Positions 10,677 to 22,781 of a stretch of DNA of 64,000 nucleotides are shown here, piece by piece. Both the position numbers and the translations under genes were made by a program. The notes under the pieces were generated by a model. It ran no database searches. It was not told the origin of the DNA and saw only the letters and a program-made list of their open reading frames with translations. Each line of letters opens with the position of its first letter. Within the stretch, counting starts at the first letter, position 1. The DNA is from Gymnorhina tibicen (taxonomy: Eukaryota > Chordata > Aves > Passeriformes > Artamidae). Where the stretch lies: assembly GCA_013399875.1 (NCBI GenBank), contig VXAZ01018984.1, positions 4,751,503-4,815,502 of the forward strand. The letters are read 5' to 3'.

Positions 10677-12173
10677 GTAGTTATTTCCCCGCAGTTCAAA
10701 AATGTTTCATGAGAATAAATCCTTTCCCTTGCCAACGGAACTATTCAGATGTGACCAGGAGTCAAACCATCTTTATAATGTGAATTGCTTTAGGTTACTT
10801 GTTTCTATCTTTCTGTCTGCTTTACCTCTTGGTAGAAGTCTGCTTGACCTCTTCCAAACTCTGATTTCAAATAGCAATTCTAGCAGTGCCCCATAGAGGC
10901 CAATTTGATTTGAAGATTGCAGGAGACAGAGAGGATAAAGTTAATAAAATTGTCGGACTGCAAATAGCCACTTGATGTTATTTAATGTTTCGTCTGTTCA
11001 AAAAGGTCACAAGGATCATCTTCCAGTTCTCTTATGAGGAAAATCAAGCATTAAGGGAAGGAACATTCGTGTCAAGTTCACTTCACTGCTGAAGTGCAAA
11101 AAAAATGCAGAAAATTCCTATCCCTGGCTAATGACTGCATCACACTTTGGTGAACCGTGGCTAAAAATAGATGGATTCATAAACACTCCTAATAAGAATC
11201 AAAATGTAAAAAAAGCTCTAACTCCTTTCACTCCTCAAAAAGACAAGGAATAAGAAGCTATCATCTGACAACTAATCACCACACAGCAGCTACTTCATTT
11301 GCCACCACATGTGGTGGAGGAAAGGCTCAGAAGGGCAAAACTGAGAAAAGTTGTGGATTGAGATAAAGATAGTTTAATAGGTAAAGCAAAAGCCATGCAT
11401 GCAAGCAATATATAACAAATTCCTTCAGTATTTCCCAAGTGCTCAGCCATTCCTGGGAGACCAGGGCTCATTTTTCAGCACAGATCCCAAACATAGCCCC
11501 ACACAAGCTACTGTGAAGAAGTTTAACTCTTTAATTTAAACGTAGCATTTCTACTTATAAAAAATAAGAAAAAATAACCTTCAGTTCCCTATCCACTTTT
11601 TCATTTTGGGGTTCTAGTTTTTTAAGTATCTTCCACCATATAAAGAGTTTCTTCATGGTAACAAAGTGTGATTGCATCTTTCAACCCAAGGGCAAATCAA
11701 AGTCCAAAGGTGTTTCATCTTCAAGGCACTTAACATGTAAATAATCTGATTGAAGTCTAAGTTAAGAAAAATTACATTACACACATATGCTTTGTGCATT
11801 TCTGACCCTACCCAAAATTTTTGATCTTCATATGCCTGCTACTTACCCAAAATCACACATTGTCTTTATGTCAAAAAGCATTTTCATCAAAAGTCTGGAA
11901 CTTCTATTATAGATATGCCACCTTTGTGTCTGCAGGCTGAAATTAAAGTTATTTAAAGTGGCTGAAAAATATGACTGGAGATTTTACAAGCAATCAGAGG
12001 CTGGTAGGAGGTGTAAATTAGAAAGATTATGACACAAATCACTGTAAATTCTTGTGCTAACCAATTACCAGCATACAAAGTACAATCTTTTTTCTGTACT
12101 ACTTTCTGCAGAACAGTATCAGTGACCTGGCAAAAATTTATGCTCTAGGGAAAGGTGGATTGGAAAGATAATT

Positions 12174-12188
12174 AGAGAGAGAGAGAGA
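12174..12188 (+). repeat. (AG)n microsatellite, short
   Basis: About seven AG units, interrupted afterwards by AAATATT. Confidence 0.9.
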
Positions 12189-12944
12189 AATATTAATAGC
12201 ATACAAAATCCTCTTCTGTAAGAATACGGATACAAATTTCCTCCATGATCTGTTGCCACTGAAAGATATTGTCAGGTTAGTAATGTTCATGGGCATTGTA
12301 GTCTCCAGTTTATTTCCTAGAGGTCATTAATTAACATGTCTGCTTTGGAAATCTGAACAAAAAAAGACAAAAAGTGGAACTGGAAGTCTGTTAGGGACTG
12401 CCTGGCTATTCCAAACGGGTTCAAATCATGCAGATATTAAAGAAACTCTTTGAGAGTGAGTTGTAAGTACTTCAAGTCTACTACCAGAACCATTTGACAT
12501 CCATCACTGCCACTTTCAGATGAGAAGTCAGTATTTTTATTTGTTGAATGAAGTGTTATGCAACTTTGAGGACCAAAAGATCACCTTCACATAAAGACTG
12601 TGCTTTGTTATGCAGCAGCATCTATAAAGGACTCTCTTCTCCAAGGACATTTATAGTTCCATTTTTCATTGTCATCAGTACAAATCTCCCAGACTTCTCT
12701 TCCAGAGATGGAGCTCTGATTGTAACATTCATCTAACTGTGTCACAATAAACACAATGCCAGACATCTGATGTACTTTGCGCAGCAATTGGGAGTTTGTT
12801 CTGAGGTGAAAATTCTGCTAATTTTCAGAAATGCTTAAATTATGATAACCCTCTTGACAATTAAGTGTTTACTGAACCAGGAAAGAAAATTATGTCACCA
12901 TATGTATCCGTGGTTCTTACACCCTTTTAATAAAACTTGGAAAT

Positions 12945-13325
12945 TGGACAAAGCCTAAGAAAGGTAGCAAGAAGTATTGAAACTCTGGAGCAGCTCTCAA
13001 GTAAGGAATGACAGACTGAGTAGACTAAATTTGTACACCCTGAGCAAGAGACAACTGAAGATACGTTGGATACAAAACTGTGAATAACATGCAGAGGATG
13101 GAGAGGGATTGACTATTCACTCTCTTCCAGTGCAAGTATCAAGAGTATCAAATGAGGACAGTAAAACCACAAATTAAAGAAGGTGGTTCTTCAGGCAACA
13201 GGTGGTAGAACTACCTGCTCAACACCCTTCCAAAGGACCTTGTTTCTGAAAGAGGTTGTCAGGAGTTCACGGGGAGACTGGATGAAAGACTTGGGAGAAA
13301 GAAGCATGAAGACATTTCTAAACAG
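12945..13325 (+). mobile_element. Old, heavily diverged CR1-type LINE fragment
   Basis: Several landmarks of an old avian CR1 subfamily occur in the right order. They are a CTGAGCAAGAGACAACTGAA-like start, an ACTATTCACTCTCTTCCAGT segment, ATCAAGAGTATCAAATGAGG, GGTGGTTCTTCAGGCAAC, then GTTCACGGGGAGACTGGATG. In young copies these encode the end of the reverse-transcriptase frame, where the GAGACTGGA motif precedes the 3' UTR. Here frames are broken throughout, so it is a dead relic. Ends are approximate. The ATTCTATG tail is not visible. Confidence 0.6.
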
Positions 13326-16086
13326 ACAGACAAACTATGTCAGGAAAAGCCCTGCTCTGCATGTGCTCCAAGAGCAGGGAAGTGTCATATATGCTTTGCT
13401 GGTGACAGAAAATGGCACTAGATTGGACCTGTGAGAAGAACATCTGTGTTTATCAATGCTTGCCATGTTTCATTCCTCTGTATATATTTCACTCCATATA
13501 GTTACACTCCATAGTTTTGGAGAGCTCAAAGAGCACCTCCCTCAAAATAGCTACAGGCAACAATCTTTCCTAGGTTTCAACTTAAACTGTTTTGCCACAT
13601 TGTTCTTGTTTACCTCTCTCAGAAAGAGTGCCACAGCAAGGAGACTGCTGTTTCCTAAGACCTCCTGAACATGTTAACTCCCTAATGCCCTGTATAGAAT
13701 AAATACATTATTTTTGTTTATGATGTTGAACCCCTAAGCACTTTGTACTTGGAGATTGTTCCCTTCCACTGAAGTGGAGTGGAGGAATGACCCTGTTTGA
13801 GGAGATATAAGGCAATCAAATATTTTTTTTCTCACTAGAGGAATGGTCGAATGAAAGTTATATAATATTAATCAGTTATTACTATTGCTATTATCAAGTG
13901 TACTCAGGTTTTACCTCAGGCACTTTTCAGAGACTCATTTCTGTCACATTTTGCAAGGCTAAAAAAACACAATTAGTAGAACTCTACAATAGTACAGTTC
14001 TTCCAGATCTAGAAGCTTGAGTTGGTGCAGGAACACAATGGGAGAATCTGCTGTTGATGTAAAAGTGAGGGAAAATGGATGCCATTAGCTCCAAAATTTC
14101 AATGTTCTTCTAGAACATGCCCAGCTTCCAGTTCCTAATGAGATATGCAATGCTTAATCTGAGTTCTAAACACGGTGTCAGGAGGGCAACTAGATGTGTA
14201 AGAATAAAAGTTGTCATGGAAGATTGTCCTGTCAGTCATAAATTTCTTCACATGCTTTTTGATCATGGCCCTCTCCTAACATATCTGGTTTTGATCAGCT
14301 GTAAAGGCTAATTAACCTCTACGTGTTTTGAAGAATAAAGGGAGTTTAAAATAGCACCTGTGCCAGTACTGTCAGACACAGGTTCCTTGCTCAAAACTGA
14401 ATTACTCCTGTTGAAGCAGGAGACAGCAGGGAAAAAAACAAGGACAGAAAGAGCTCTAAACTATGTGCTGGACGCAAAACCCCCCGCTCCCAAAGTGCAG
14501 CGGTTACCAGGTGTAAAGGGGCTGCAGAGGTTAATGGTAATGGCACCTAATAAATATGTGCTCGCCTGTTCATCATCTGATGAACAGAAAAAGAGCAGCA
14601 GAACAGCTGAAAGGAGTAGCAGGATCTTGGTTTTTATGGGAAGTTTGAGTCATCTATGAAATCATCTCGTGGAACACAGAAGTCACATGCGGACCACAAG
14701 ATGAGGTTTTCATTGTGACAGATGTGATTAAACTGCTGTAGGACACAGACCTTTGCTGACATAAGTGTTAATGCTGTTAAGCTCTACTGACAAATGTGTG
14801 GAATCTTTTAATGTGCCACTTCATAGTTTTCTTTGTTATTTCTCAATTTGCCACTCACAGCTTCAAAATTCATTCTGGGAAAAAACCAGCCATGATAGCT
14901 CCTCATTTTATCAAGATGTTCATCCTTGACTACTTACCCTGAGCACCTGGATTCATGTGATTAGCTGAAGATTATTCTTGTCAGTAGAGTTTGTTCTGTA
15001 ATCTGGTGACAGAATTGAAAAAAACAACAAACCCACTGCCACCAAAACACCCCACTCCACCCTGAAAATCTGAATGGAGAGACAATTTTGTGCCTGACAT
15101 CTACTAGCTGAAAAGCTGACAGGAAGCATGGGATTCATCTTCTGTAAAATGTCCCCTATACTGACATATTCTTACATATTGAAGTATTTAATCTATTATT
15201 TCCTGAACATATCATGCACACATGTTTTTTGCAGGAACAATTACAGAGATTTTTTTTCCCTGAAACCTGCACACAGTATTTGCAATGAACATTCTTTTCT
15301 GTGAACAGAAATTTAGAATAAAACCAATGTGCCACCAGTTGTCATGGTGCCAGGATTTGACAACGACAGCTGATACAGCATAGTATCACTTTCAAGCCAA
15401 AGTTTTTGTAGAGATGGAAGAATCTTCAATCAGGAAACCTGATGAATTGATTCCATTGTGATATGTGGGCAGAGAGTGAAAGCAGCAATACCAGCCATTA
15501 CTGAAATGAGATTGTGGAGTTAGAGGAGATGAGGTGGAAGGGAAGAGCAATAAAATCAGGGAAGTTAAAAAACAGAGGGGATGAGTCGGAAAAAAGAAGG
15601 AAGGACAGGACAGATAGTGTTTGTTTAAAGACACAAGAAAAGATGGGGAAAAAAATAAAAACAAACAGATGAAGAAAAACAAAGTGATAAGGATAAGGTA
15701 AACAGAAAAACAGAAGAGGAATTTACATGAGCATTATTTTTTAATTTACAATCAATCAGAGTAGACTGAAATTATCAGTTGTTTACAATGCGAAATTGGG
15801 AGTTTTCTGGTTCTGTTTGGAGGAAGGAAGGGGACCTTTTTTTCTGTAAGGGAGTAGAAGCCACGTGACTATTTTTTAAAGTAGGAGTATACAGGTTACA
15901 TAACCACAGCTATTTCATAAATAAGCCTGGCCTTTCTCTGAGAAAAAAGGTAAAGATACATAAATTATCTTGAATTACAAACATGCAAAACAAATCTAAG
16001 ACAAATTCACATGTATGTGTTCAGCGGGGCTCTAAATTAGAACTGTATTCATCCAGGTGCTTCCATTTTCAAGCAGAACAACCCAG
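13326..16086. other. No gene recognised
   Basis: The segment includes a slightly GC-richer patch at about 14.4-14.6 kb with a few CpGs but no clear promoter or splice structure, plus a polypurine stretch listed separately. Short frames have no motif. Confidence 0.5.
15504..15722 (+). repeat. Polypurine-rich tract
   Basis: About 220 bases are strongly biased to A and G on the plus strand, with GGAAG, GGGGAA and GAAGAGG units and few pyrimidines. There is no strict period. The opposite strand gives a Phe/Ser/Leu-rich frame that reflects composition only. Confidence 0.75.
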
Positions 16087-16230
16087 CTCTGGCATTTCAA
16101 GCAGTAATGTACCCAGTGAAATTAAATTATCTATTGATAAATGTGGATCCAGTTACTTATTTGACAGAGCAGCTTCAGAATGGTCAACAGGAAATAAAAT
16201 ATGTGTTACTTTGTGTCCTTTCTCTAGCAA
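16087..16230 (+). other. Candidate coding exon, unidentified product
   Basis: A 144-base segment lies between a CAACCCAG acceptor-like border and the good donor AGCAA/GTGAGC. One frame is open throughout, with two bases before and one after 47 full codons. The translation has alternating hydrophobic and polar residues (for example LTEQLQNGQQEIKYVLLCVL), as in helical repeat proteins, but no family is recognised. A second acceptor at 16111 (TTTCAAGCAG) would keep the same frame. The pyrimidine tract is modest. It could be a chance segment. Confidence 0.22.
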
Positions 16231-17844
16231 GTGAGCATTGGCTCATGAAGTACCACTGGCAAGTATGGCTGCTGGTTCTCGCCATCTGTCTCAGGCCAGT
16301 GGCCACAGAAATGTGCTGAAGTTCACTGCAAGAGAGGATATGCTTCCCCTGGGAAACGTGTATATTCAGGAGAAATCAACATCCATCCAGACAAAGTGGG
16401 ATACACTGAGGGACTGTGGTCAAAAACATTTTCAGCAGAGAGCCAAACTGATTTCCAGTGAGGCATCTGGAGTGAGGAAGAGTTTGTGAAGCACAGGGAC
16501 TTGATTCCCAAAGGAGTTTGAAAGGTAATAAATGGAGTCATAAGGGGTTGAAGACGTTATTGCAGTCTAAGCTGAGACACTCTCCCTGCGTAAATTAGAA
16601 AAAAGGTCAGGCTTTCTTTACCAAATCCATGAAACACGTACAAATCAACTAGACAACATTTATCTCTGTCGTAATTTCTATTCTGATTTTAAAAGTAAGA
16701 AGGCTAAACAAACAAACAAACAAAACCCCAAACAAACAAAAATGCAACACAAAAAAAGGGCTTCCAAAAAGAAAATTAGAGAAAGGCTTTTCCAGGAGAT
16801 AGTTCACATGGAAAATTGATTTAATAAACTAATTTAACACACATGCTTTGCTTTAAAGCATATATTTATTCCATATTCATCAGAGAATTTAAATCTGCAT
16901 TACGCAGTGATTTGGTAGAATCAAGGCGATCATACAAGATTAAACATGGGTTCATGCTTTGCTGAATCAGGGCACAGTTTAGGTACCAAGGAACTGTAAT
17001 TCTGTTCTTTCTGCACTTGGTAGATTTGATAGTGATGTGCAGGTTATACCCCTTCCATGCCTCTCAAATTATCATCTGTGGGAGTACCACAGTGTGACTC
17101 TGACATACAGAGAACTAATGAATACTTCATGAGACTCTCAGTTATTATTTAATCACAGCTCCTTTATGAGCTGGTGGAGCTTGTGTTGATATGAAGGCAA
17201 AATAGCACCGCACTGAAATGTAATAGTGAAAACAAAGCTAAAACTAAACCAAGTTACTATTAAAAGTAGGAGAAGCACAGAAGAGAAATATGAAGTAATG
17301 AACAAAGACAAAGATATTTGAAAGATTTTTATCAAAAACACCAGTGTAAAAAAAATAGACAAAGTGCTCATTTCTATGGTATGACACTGCAGTTCATTCT
17401 TATGTAGAGGATCAATTTTTTCCACAAATGTCCCATGAATTAATCCGAGAGTCAGGGCTAAACTAAGCTACAAGGAGAATGCATAAGAAAAAGAAACATT
17501 TAAAAACCTGGCCTGAACTGACAATTTTTTTTCTAAACCTATTTTTTCTCCAAGAATATGTGCAGCAGAATGGAAACTACAGGTAGTCAAAAATGAGATA
17601 TTTTCTTTTCTTACTACACTGCTACCACCAAATTTAACAGCCCAATCAAGATTATTAACTCTAAGGTTAACAATTTAATAATTTCATTATTTAGATTAAT
17701 TTTATCTGAGATTTCTTTTTCCAAACCACTGTTATTATGACCAATTTTATGTAGAACTAGTCAATATTCCAGATTTCATAACACCCATGTGCCAAGTCCC
17801 AATTCTCTGTGCTCATACTGCATTATTTATACTGTTGTAATAAG
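16231..17844. other. No gene recognised
   Basis: The segment holds a CAAA-type simple repeat at 16.71 kb and otherwise AT-rich sequence without a recognisable gene. Confidence 0.5.
16706..16760 (+). repeat. (AAAC)n simple repeat
   Basis: About four perfect AAAC units are followed by CCCC-interrupted AAAC units and an A-rich tail. Confidence 0.9.
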
Positions 17845-17912
17845 GCCTGATCTAAAGCCCTTTGAAGTAAATGAAAAGACTCCCACTGACTTCAAAGATC
17901 TTTCTATTAGGC
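17845..17912. repeat. Palindromic MITE-like relic
   Basis: The left arm reads AGGCCTGATCTAAAGCCCTT and the right arm reads as a diverged reverse complement ending TATTAGGCCC, around a GAAAAGACTCCCACTGACTT centre. This matches the layout of a well-known bird and reptile palindrome in which GGCCTGATCCAAAGCCC flanks TCAATGGAAAGACTCCC on both sides. It has no coding capacity. Confidence 0.6.
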
Positions 17913-20329
17913 CCAGAGTATTTTCTTTGCAGGGCTTTTGTACTTGATAATATCTGATATGGTAAAATGTGTGCCCCCTCTCTCCCCCTTACCCCCACCC
18001 TGGGTGTTATTTTCTATATTTACGGGTTACTTATTATCTGGACTTTGTTTTATGCAAGGATCATTTTTAATGAAGAATAATGTTTTAAAAGCAAAAGATT
18101 GAAAAATTTCACTTCAAGAGTGTCAAAATCAAATATTTTGGAAATAAAAAAATCATTTTGTGAAGACTGGAATATTTTAAATATTCAGTAAAATATTTAC
18201 TCAGTATTTTAGGCTCTTTTTCCTGCAGGTTTCACTTGGCTTTGTGAATAGGTTTATCTTCCTCAAACTATATTTCTATTAATAGGTTTTCAATGGGTGC
18301 CAAATGTAATGCTTAGTCGTAAAAATCCCACTGCTGATAATTTGAGAGGAAAACAAACTTTATCAATTCACAGAAATCCTTGCCCCTATTAACCTTATTG
18401 CCTATGATAAAGATTTTGAAATAGGTTTCTTTGGACCTGCTCAAACTCCTCTGTACCATGACTGAGTTTTATAAATTTTATATTTCACAGTGAATCCACC
18501 TTTGCTTGCGACCTTTGGCGTCTATATGTCCCTGTCTTTTCCTTCCGTTCTTCTAAATTAAAGTACAAGATTCAGGTCTTCCACCTTATCTCTCTTTTGT
18601 CTTTGGTGTAGTAAGATGTGGGTATTAGCAAGAATATCTTACTTCTTCTTTTTGTGCAGTTAGGCCCTCCAAAATATTTTGGGGAAGGTTGTTTACCATG
18701 CAGTATGCATGCAGTCTTCATAATATTTTCATTATTTTTCATTCATTAGAGGACATAATTTTTCATTAGCATTTTTCAGGCCGGCAGCTTCTGGGGGATG
18801 TATTTTCTTTCTTACACACAAAATCTTGAGCAGAGGCAGATCAGTTCTTTTAAGATCAGTGACAAATGACTATGTGATGTATAATGAAACTACATGGTTT
18901 GTTTTCTTTTACTTCCACTAGATAAACACCTGAATGCCCTGATGTTTAGATCAGTGTGCTACAGTTCAGAGGATGTGAGCCAAAGTGTACTGAAATCAAC
19001 AGAAGTCTTTCATTTGATCAAAACGGACTTTTGGTTTGAAATTAACACATCTTACAAATTAATTTCACTTACTGCCAATCTGATGTTATAGATTAATTTC
19101 TCTAATGAGCAAACTGTGAGCTGTGAGTTTCCATTTGTTAAAAGATTTATGTTGTCATTTATAATGAAACCATGAGTAGAAGGCATTTGTAACAGAAAGA
19201 TGAAAGTCAAGAAAGAGATGTAAGTACTTCCTAGACCCTCTTTCGAAGGTAGTTGTCTATGGTAGTGAGCAGTGTCATGCATATCAAATGGCACAATGAC
19301 CTCATTTTACCTCCACTCCCATGCTAAAGGCAAAGTCAGATAAAAGGCACCCTTCACAGCACTTGCAAAATAATGCTGAGCCCAGCAAACTCCTTAAAAG
19401 AGAGCAAAGCAGAGGAGTGGGAATATGGTTATTCAAGGACTCAACAACCCCACATGCTGCAGTTCCATCCTGGAATTAACTAGAACCCTCCTTTCTCATG
19501 CTCTTAGAACCTCACAAGTGTGCTGGCTTCCAGCCAGCATGGTGCCCCTTCAAATTGAAATGCAAACAACAAGTAAACCCCATTTCCGAGCTGTTCCTGT
19601 GGCACCAGTTGAAGCTGGGAACCATCTGTGATGAGCAGACACACCATTCTGGCCATCTGGCTGGACTCACACCAACTGATTCAACTCCTTCAGATTTGAA
19701 GATGACAAAAGTTTCAGTTCTTTCATGTATTAACGTTATTCTCTGTCCTAAAGGCTGTCAGCTGGAGGGGAATTATCACAAGCAGCTTACCTGGAATTGC
19801 GTTTGAGACTGTGGAGGCTGGTATTTGTTCCTGCTGAGCACCAGGACAGTGCCCACTGATTCATGGAAGAGAGAAATGTCATTATTCACAAAGAGTTTCC
19901 TCCAGCTGCATATGCCATCTATCATTTTCAATCAGAATTACTCACAAAGAAAGAGCAAGCTCAGGGCATGGACACCATGTTCACCCTTTTAACAATTTCT
20001 AATTTATCAAATATGAGATATTTGTTCCTACTTTACAGTGGCCTTGTGATGAAACAGGCAACTAAAAACACTCATTTCATTTTATGTATTTCAGGACCTC
20101 AAATGACTCTATAATAGTCACAACAAAGGACCATCAAAAGTAACTTGTGGGTACAAAGAATTGGAAAATTCTCCAGAATAGATATATCCATCTACCATAC
20201 CTGCATGGCCCCAGAAATCTAATAAAAACAGAAATACATATAGGATGGGCAGAGAGAATTAAGATGCTCCTAATGCCTGTGTTTGCAAAAAAAGAGTGCC
20301 CAAACCATTTCCCAGAAACAAAGGATAAC
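17913..20329. other. No gene recognised
   Basis: AT-rich sequence. A frame opening after a strong TTTTACTTCCACTAG acceptor-like site at 18.93 kb ends in TAG without a convincing donor, and frames at 19.4-19.8 kb overlap each other. None is supported. Confidence 0.5.
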
Positions 20330-20690
20330 TGAGATAGGAAGGGACCTCTGAGGTCATGTTGTCAATCTCCCCTACGGAAAGCAGGGTCAATTAAGAAGGT
20401 GGCCTAAGACTCCATCCATTACCTTTTTTAAGATCTCCAAGGATGGAGACCCCACTATCTCTCTACACAGCTTGTCCCCATGTTCAATCAACCTTAGGAC
20501 AACAGGTTATTTTCTTTACACAGAATTTTCTGTATTTCAGTTTGTGCCCATTGCCTCCTGTCCTGTCACTGGATACCTCTAAGAAGTCTCTTGCTCTATC
20601 TTCCTTAGCCTTCTCCATCAGGTATTTATACACCTGTCATCCTCTATCACATCCCATCCGTTTTTTGAAGAGCAAAGCCCAAAACTAGAA
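20330..20690 (-). mobile_element. CR1 LINE fragment
   Basis: Read on the minus strand this is a 5'-truncated CR1. On the plus strand the 3' UTR appears as GATAGGAAGGGACCTCTGAG, followed by CATTGCCTCCTGTCCTGTCACT and CATCCCATCCG-type blocks running towards the 5' side. The ATTCTATG tail unit has been lost at the left edge. Divergence is higher than in the copy at 58.96 kb. Confidence 0.8.
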
Positions 20691-21884
20691 CAGCATTTAA
20701 ATTGGGACCTTGATGTTACCAAGAAGAATGGAAGATTTACTGAGAATACTTTCCATATGAAAACTCTTCCTGGAAGCACCAGATGTGTCCTGCTAATAGA
20801 ATAAAGATGCAGAGCAATCTCTGCTCATGCAGAGCAAAGAGGTTGAGCAATCATCTGTTGCTCTGGCTTGTGAATATGGTATCATCATGCACCCATACTT
20901 TCACACCTCTACACGATGAGGAGTGTGACAATTTCCTGAAAATGTATAGGAATTTGAGTAGAAGTTGCTTCTAAAATATCATGAAGCACTTCTTTTTAAG
21001 ATGAGCAATCCCTCATGCCTCAGAATGTTATAATGATACACATCTCAGTCAGTGCAGAAATACAGGTTACTCATCACAGACATCTTCATCCTTCCTGAAG
21101 GAAGAAATATGTTAACTATAAGCCCAGTTCACCAGTCCCTAGGTAGACTAGGCAGATCAGCAGCAGAGATCTCAGCAACACAAACTATGTCACAGATACT
21201 ACAAGACTCCAAGTATGTGCGAAAAATCATTGTGGGTGTCAGTGGTTAAAACAGATCAGAGCTGGAGTGGCACTGCCTTGTTTGGTTGATGGTTTTCTAA
21301 GATTCTGATGATGAAACTTCAAGCCCTTCTGCAATGACACATGAAGATGAGACCACATCCATAAGAACAACCTTGTCTGTGGGTGCGTACATACATACAT
21401 GGAGAATATATAAGTACCTTTTTTCTTATTATTTTTTATTCTCAGACTCATCTAACTCGAGGGTGTTTTCTAGCCCAGTTTTGGATAAATGGAGGAACAA
21501 TAGCTGTAACACAAATGATCCTCTCAGTGGGCATGAAAGTGACTCCAAGAAGAGTTTTCTGTGTCCCATATATATATAAATAACTTCATCTTTCTCATCT
21601 TGACTCACAAATTTGCCTCTTCAGGTCCTTTTCAATGCCATCGTGATTGTGTTTCTGTACCATCATGCACTGCACTTTTTACAGTACAACCTTGCAAGAC
21701 ACACAGAAAGTGTGTCTCCCAGGAATAGAATAAGGAAGGGATGTTCTGATTTGCATGTTACGAGCAGAAAAGGACCTTGCAGAGAGTGTCAAAATGAAAT
21801 ACTGCTTGTCCAAGTAATATAGTTTTTCTCTTTCACCCTGGTTGTGATGAGGAAAGGTTGATCCTTTTGTCTCTCATCCTAGGA
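20691..21884. other. No gene recognised
   Basis: Short plus-strand frames here (20.8, 21.05, 21.35 and 21.6 kb) have no motif. No repeat was recognised. Confidence 0.5.
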
Positions 21885-22781
21885 GAATATCAGTTTGAGA
21901 CCACCTGAGGAACCTGAAGTTCATGGGATCCTAGGTGCCAGGGTCCTGAGGGAACAGGATTATATAGTTGCCAAAACACTCTCCCTCGTATTTGAAAAGT
22001 CACCATAGTCAGGCAAAGTCCCTGGTGAATGGAGAAGCAAAAATCCTCACACTCATATTTAAAAAGAGTAAAAAGGAACTACCAGCCTGTCAGCCTCCCC
22101 TCTGTGCACCGTAAGACCATGGAACAGATCCTCCTGGAACATGAGCTGAAACATGGAAGACAGGAAGGTGATTAGAAAAAGCCAACAGGGCTTCACAAAG
22201 AGCAGGTGGTGTCTGATGGTGGAATGACAGCATCAGTTGACGGGGGAAGAGCTATGGATGCCATCTATCTGGATGTCTGTAAGGCCTTTGACATGGTAAT
22301 CCACAACAATCTTACCTCTAAATTGGAGAGAGATGGTTTGATGGATGGACCGTTAGATGGATAAGGACTTGGCTGGAAGTCTGCATCCAAAGAGTTAAAG
22401 TCAACTGCTCAATGTGCAGGTGGAAACCAGTTACAGGCAGGGTTCCTCAAGGGGCCATACTGGGAGCAGTGCTATTTAATTTGTTCATCTGCAACACAGA
22501 AGATGAGACTGAGGAGATCCTTGGCAAGTCTTCTGGTGACAACAAGCTGTGTGGTGCAGTTGGTTCAATACAGAGAAGGGGCATTCAGAGAGACCTTAAA
22601 AGGCTTGAGCTGGGCCCATGTGAACCTCATGAGGTTCAACAAGGCCAAGTGCAAGTCCAGGTTGGATAGGTTTATGAGCAAGCTGGTCTAGTGGAATGGG
22701 TTCCTGTCCACGGCAGGGTGGTTGGAAATAGAAGATATTTCAGTGTCCCTTCCATTCCAACCCATTTTATGATTCTATATG
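21885..22781 (+). mobile_element. CR1 LINE, internally deleted, dead reverse transcriptase
   Basis: The copy starts inside the CR1 pol frame (GAGGAACCTGAAGTTCATGG) and runs through recognisable reverse-transcriptase sequence. The translation includes GRVPQGAILGAVLFNLFI, matching the conserved GVPQGSVLGPVLFN block. The catalytic FADD-type motif that should follow reads SGDN, so the enzyme is dead. Stops and frameshifts occur on both sides. At about 22,655 the sequence jumps from the codons after FNKAKCK directly to the CR1 3' UTR (TCCAGGTTGGATAGG), skipping the rest of the reverse transcriptase. It ends in TTATGATTCTATATG. Confidence 0.9.

Larger units (their letters stand above)
10641..12944. 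other. No gene recognised
   Basis: AT-rich sequence with a 15-A run at 10662-10676 and a short (AG)n at 12174-12188. A 43-base segment at 12112-12154 has a good acceptor and an open frame but is too short to support. Confidence 0.5.

Noticed and set aside
12112..12154. 43-base segment after a very strong acceptor
   Set aside because: Too short, and its donor (GTGGAT) is weak.
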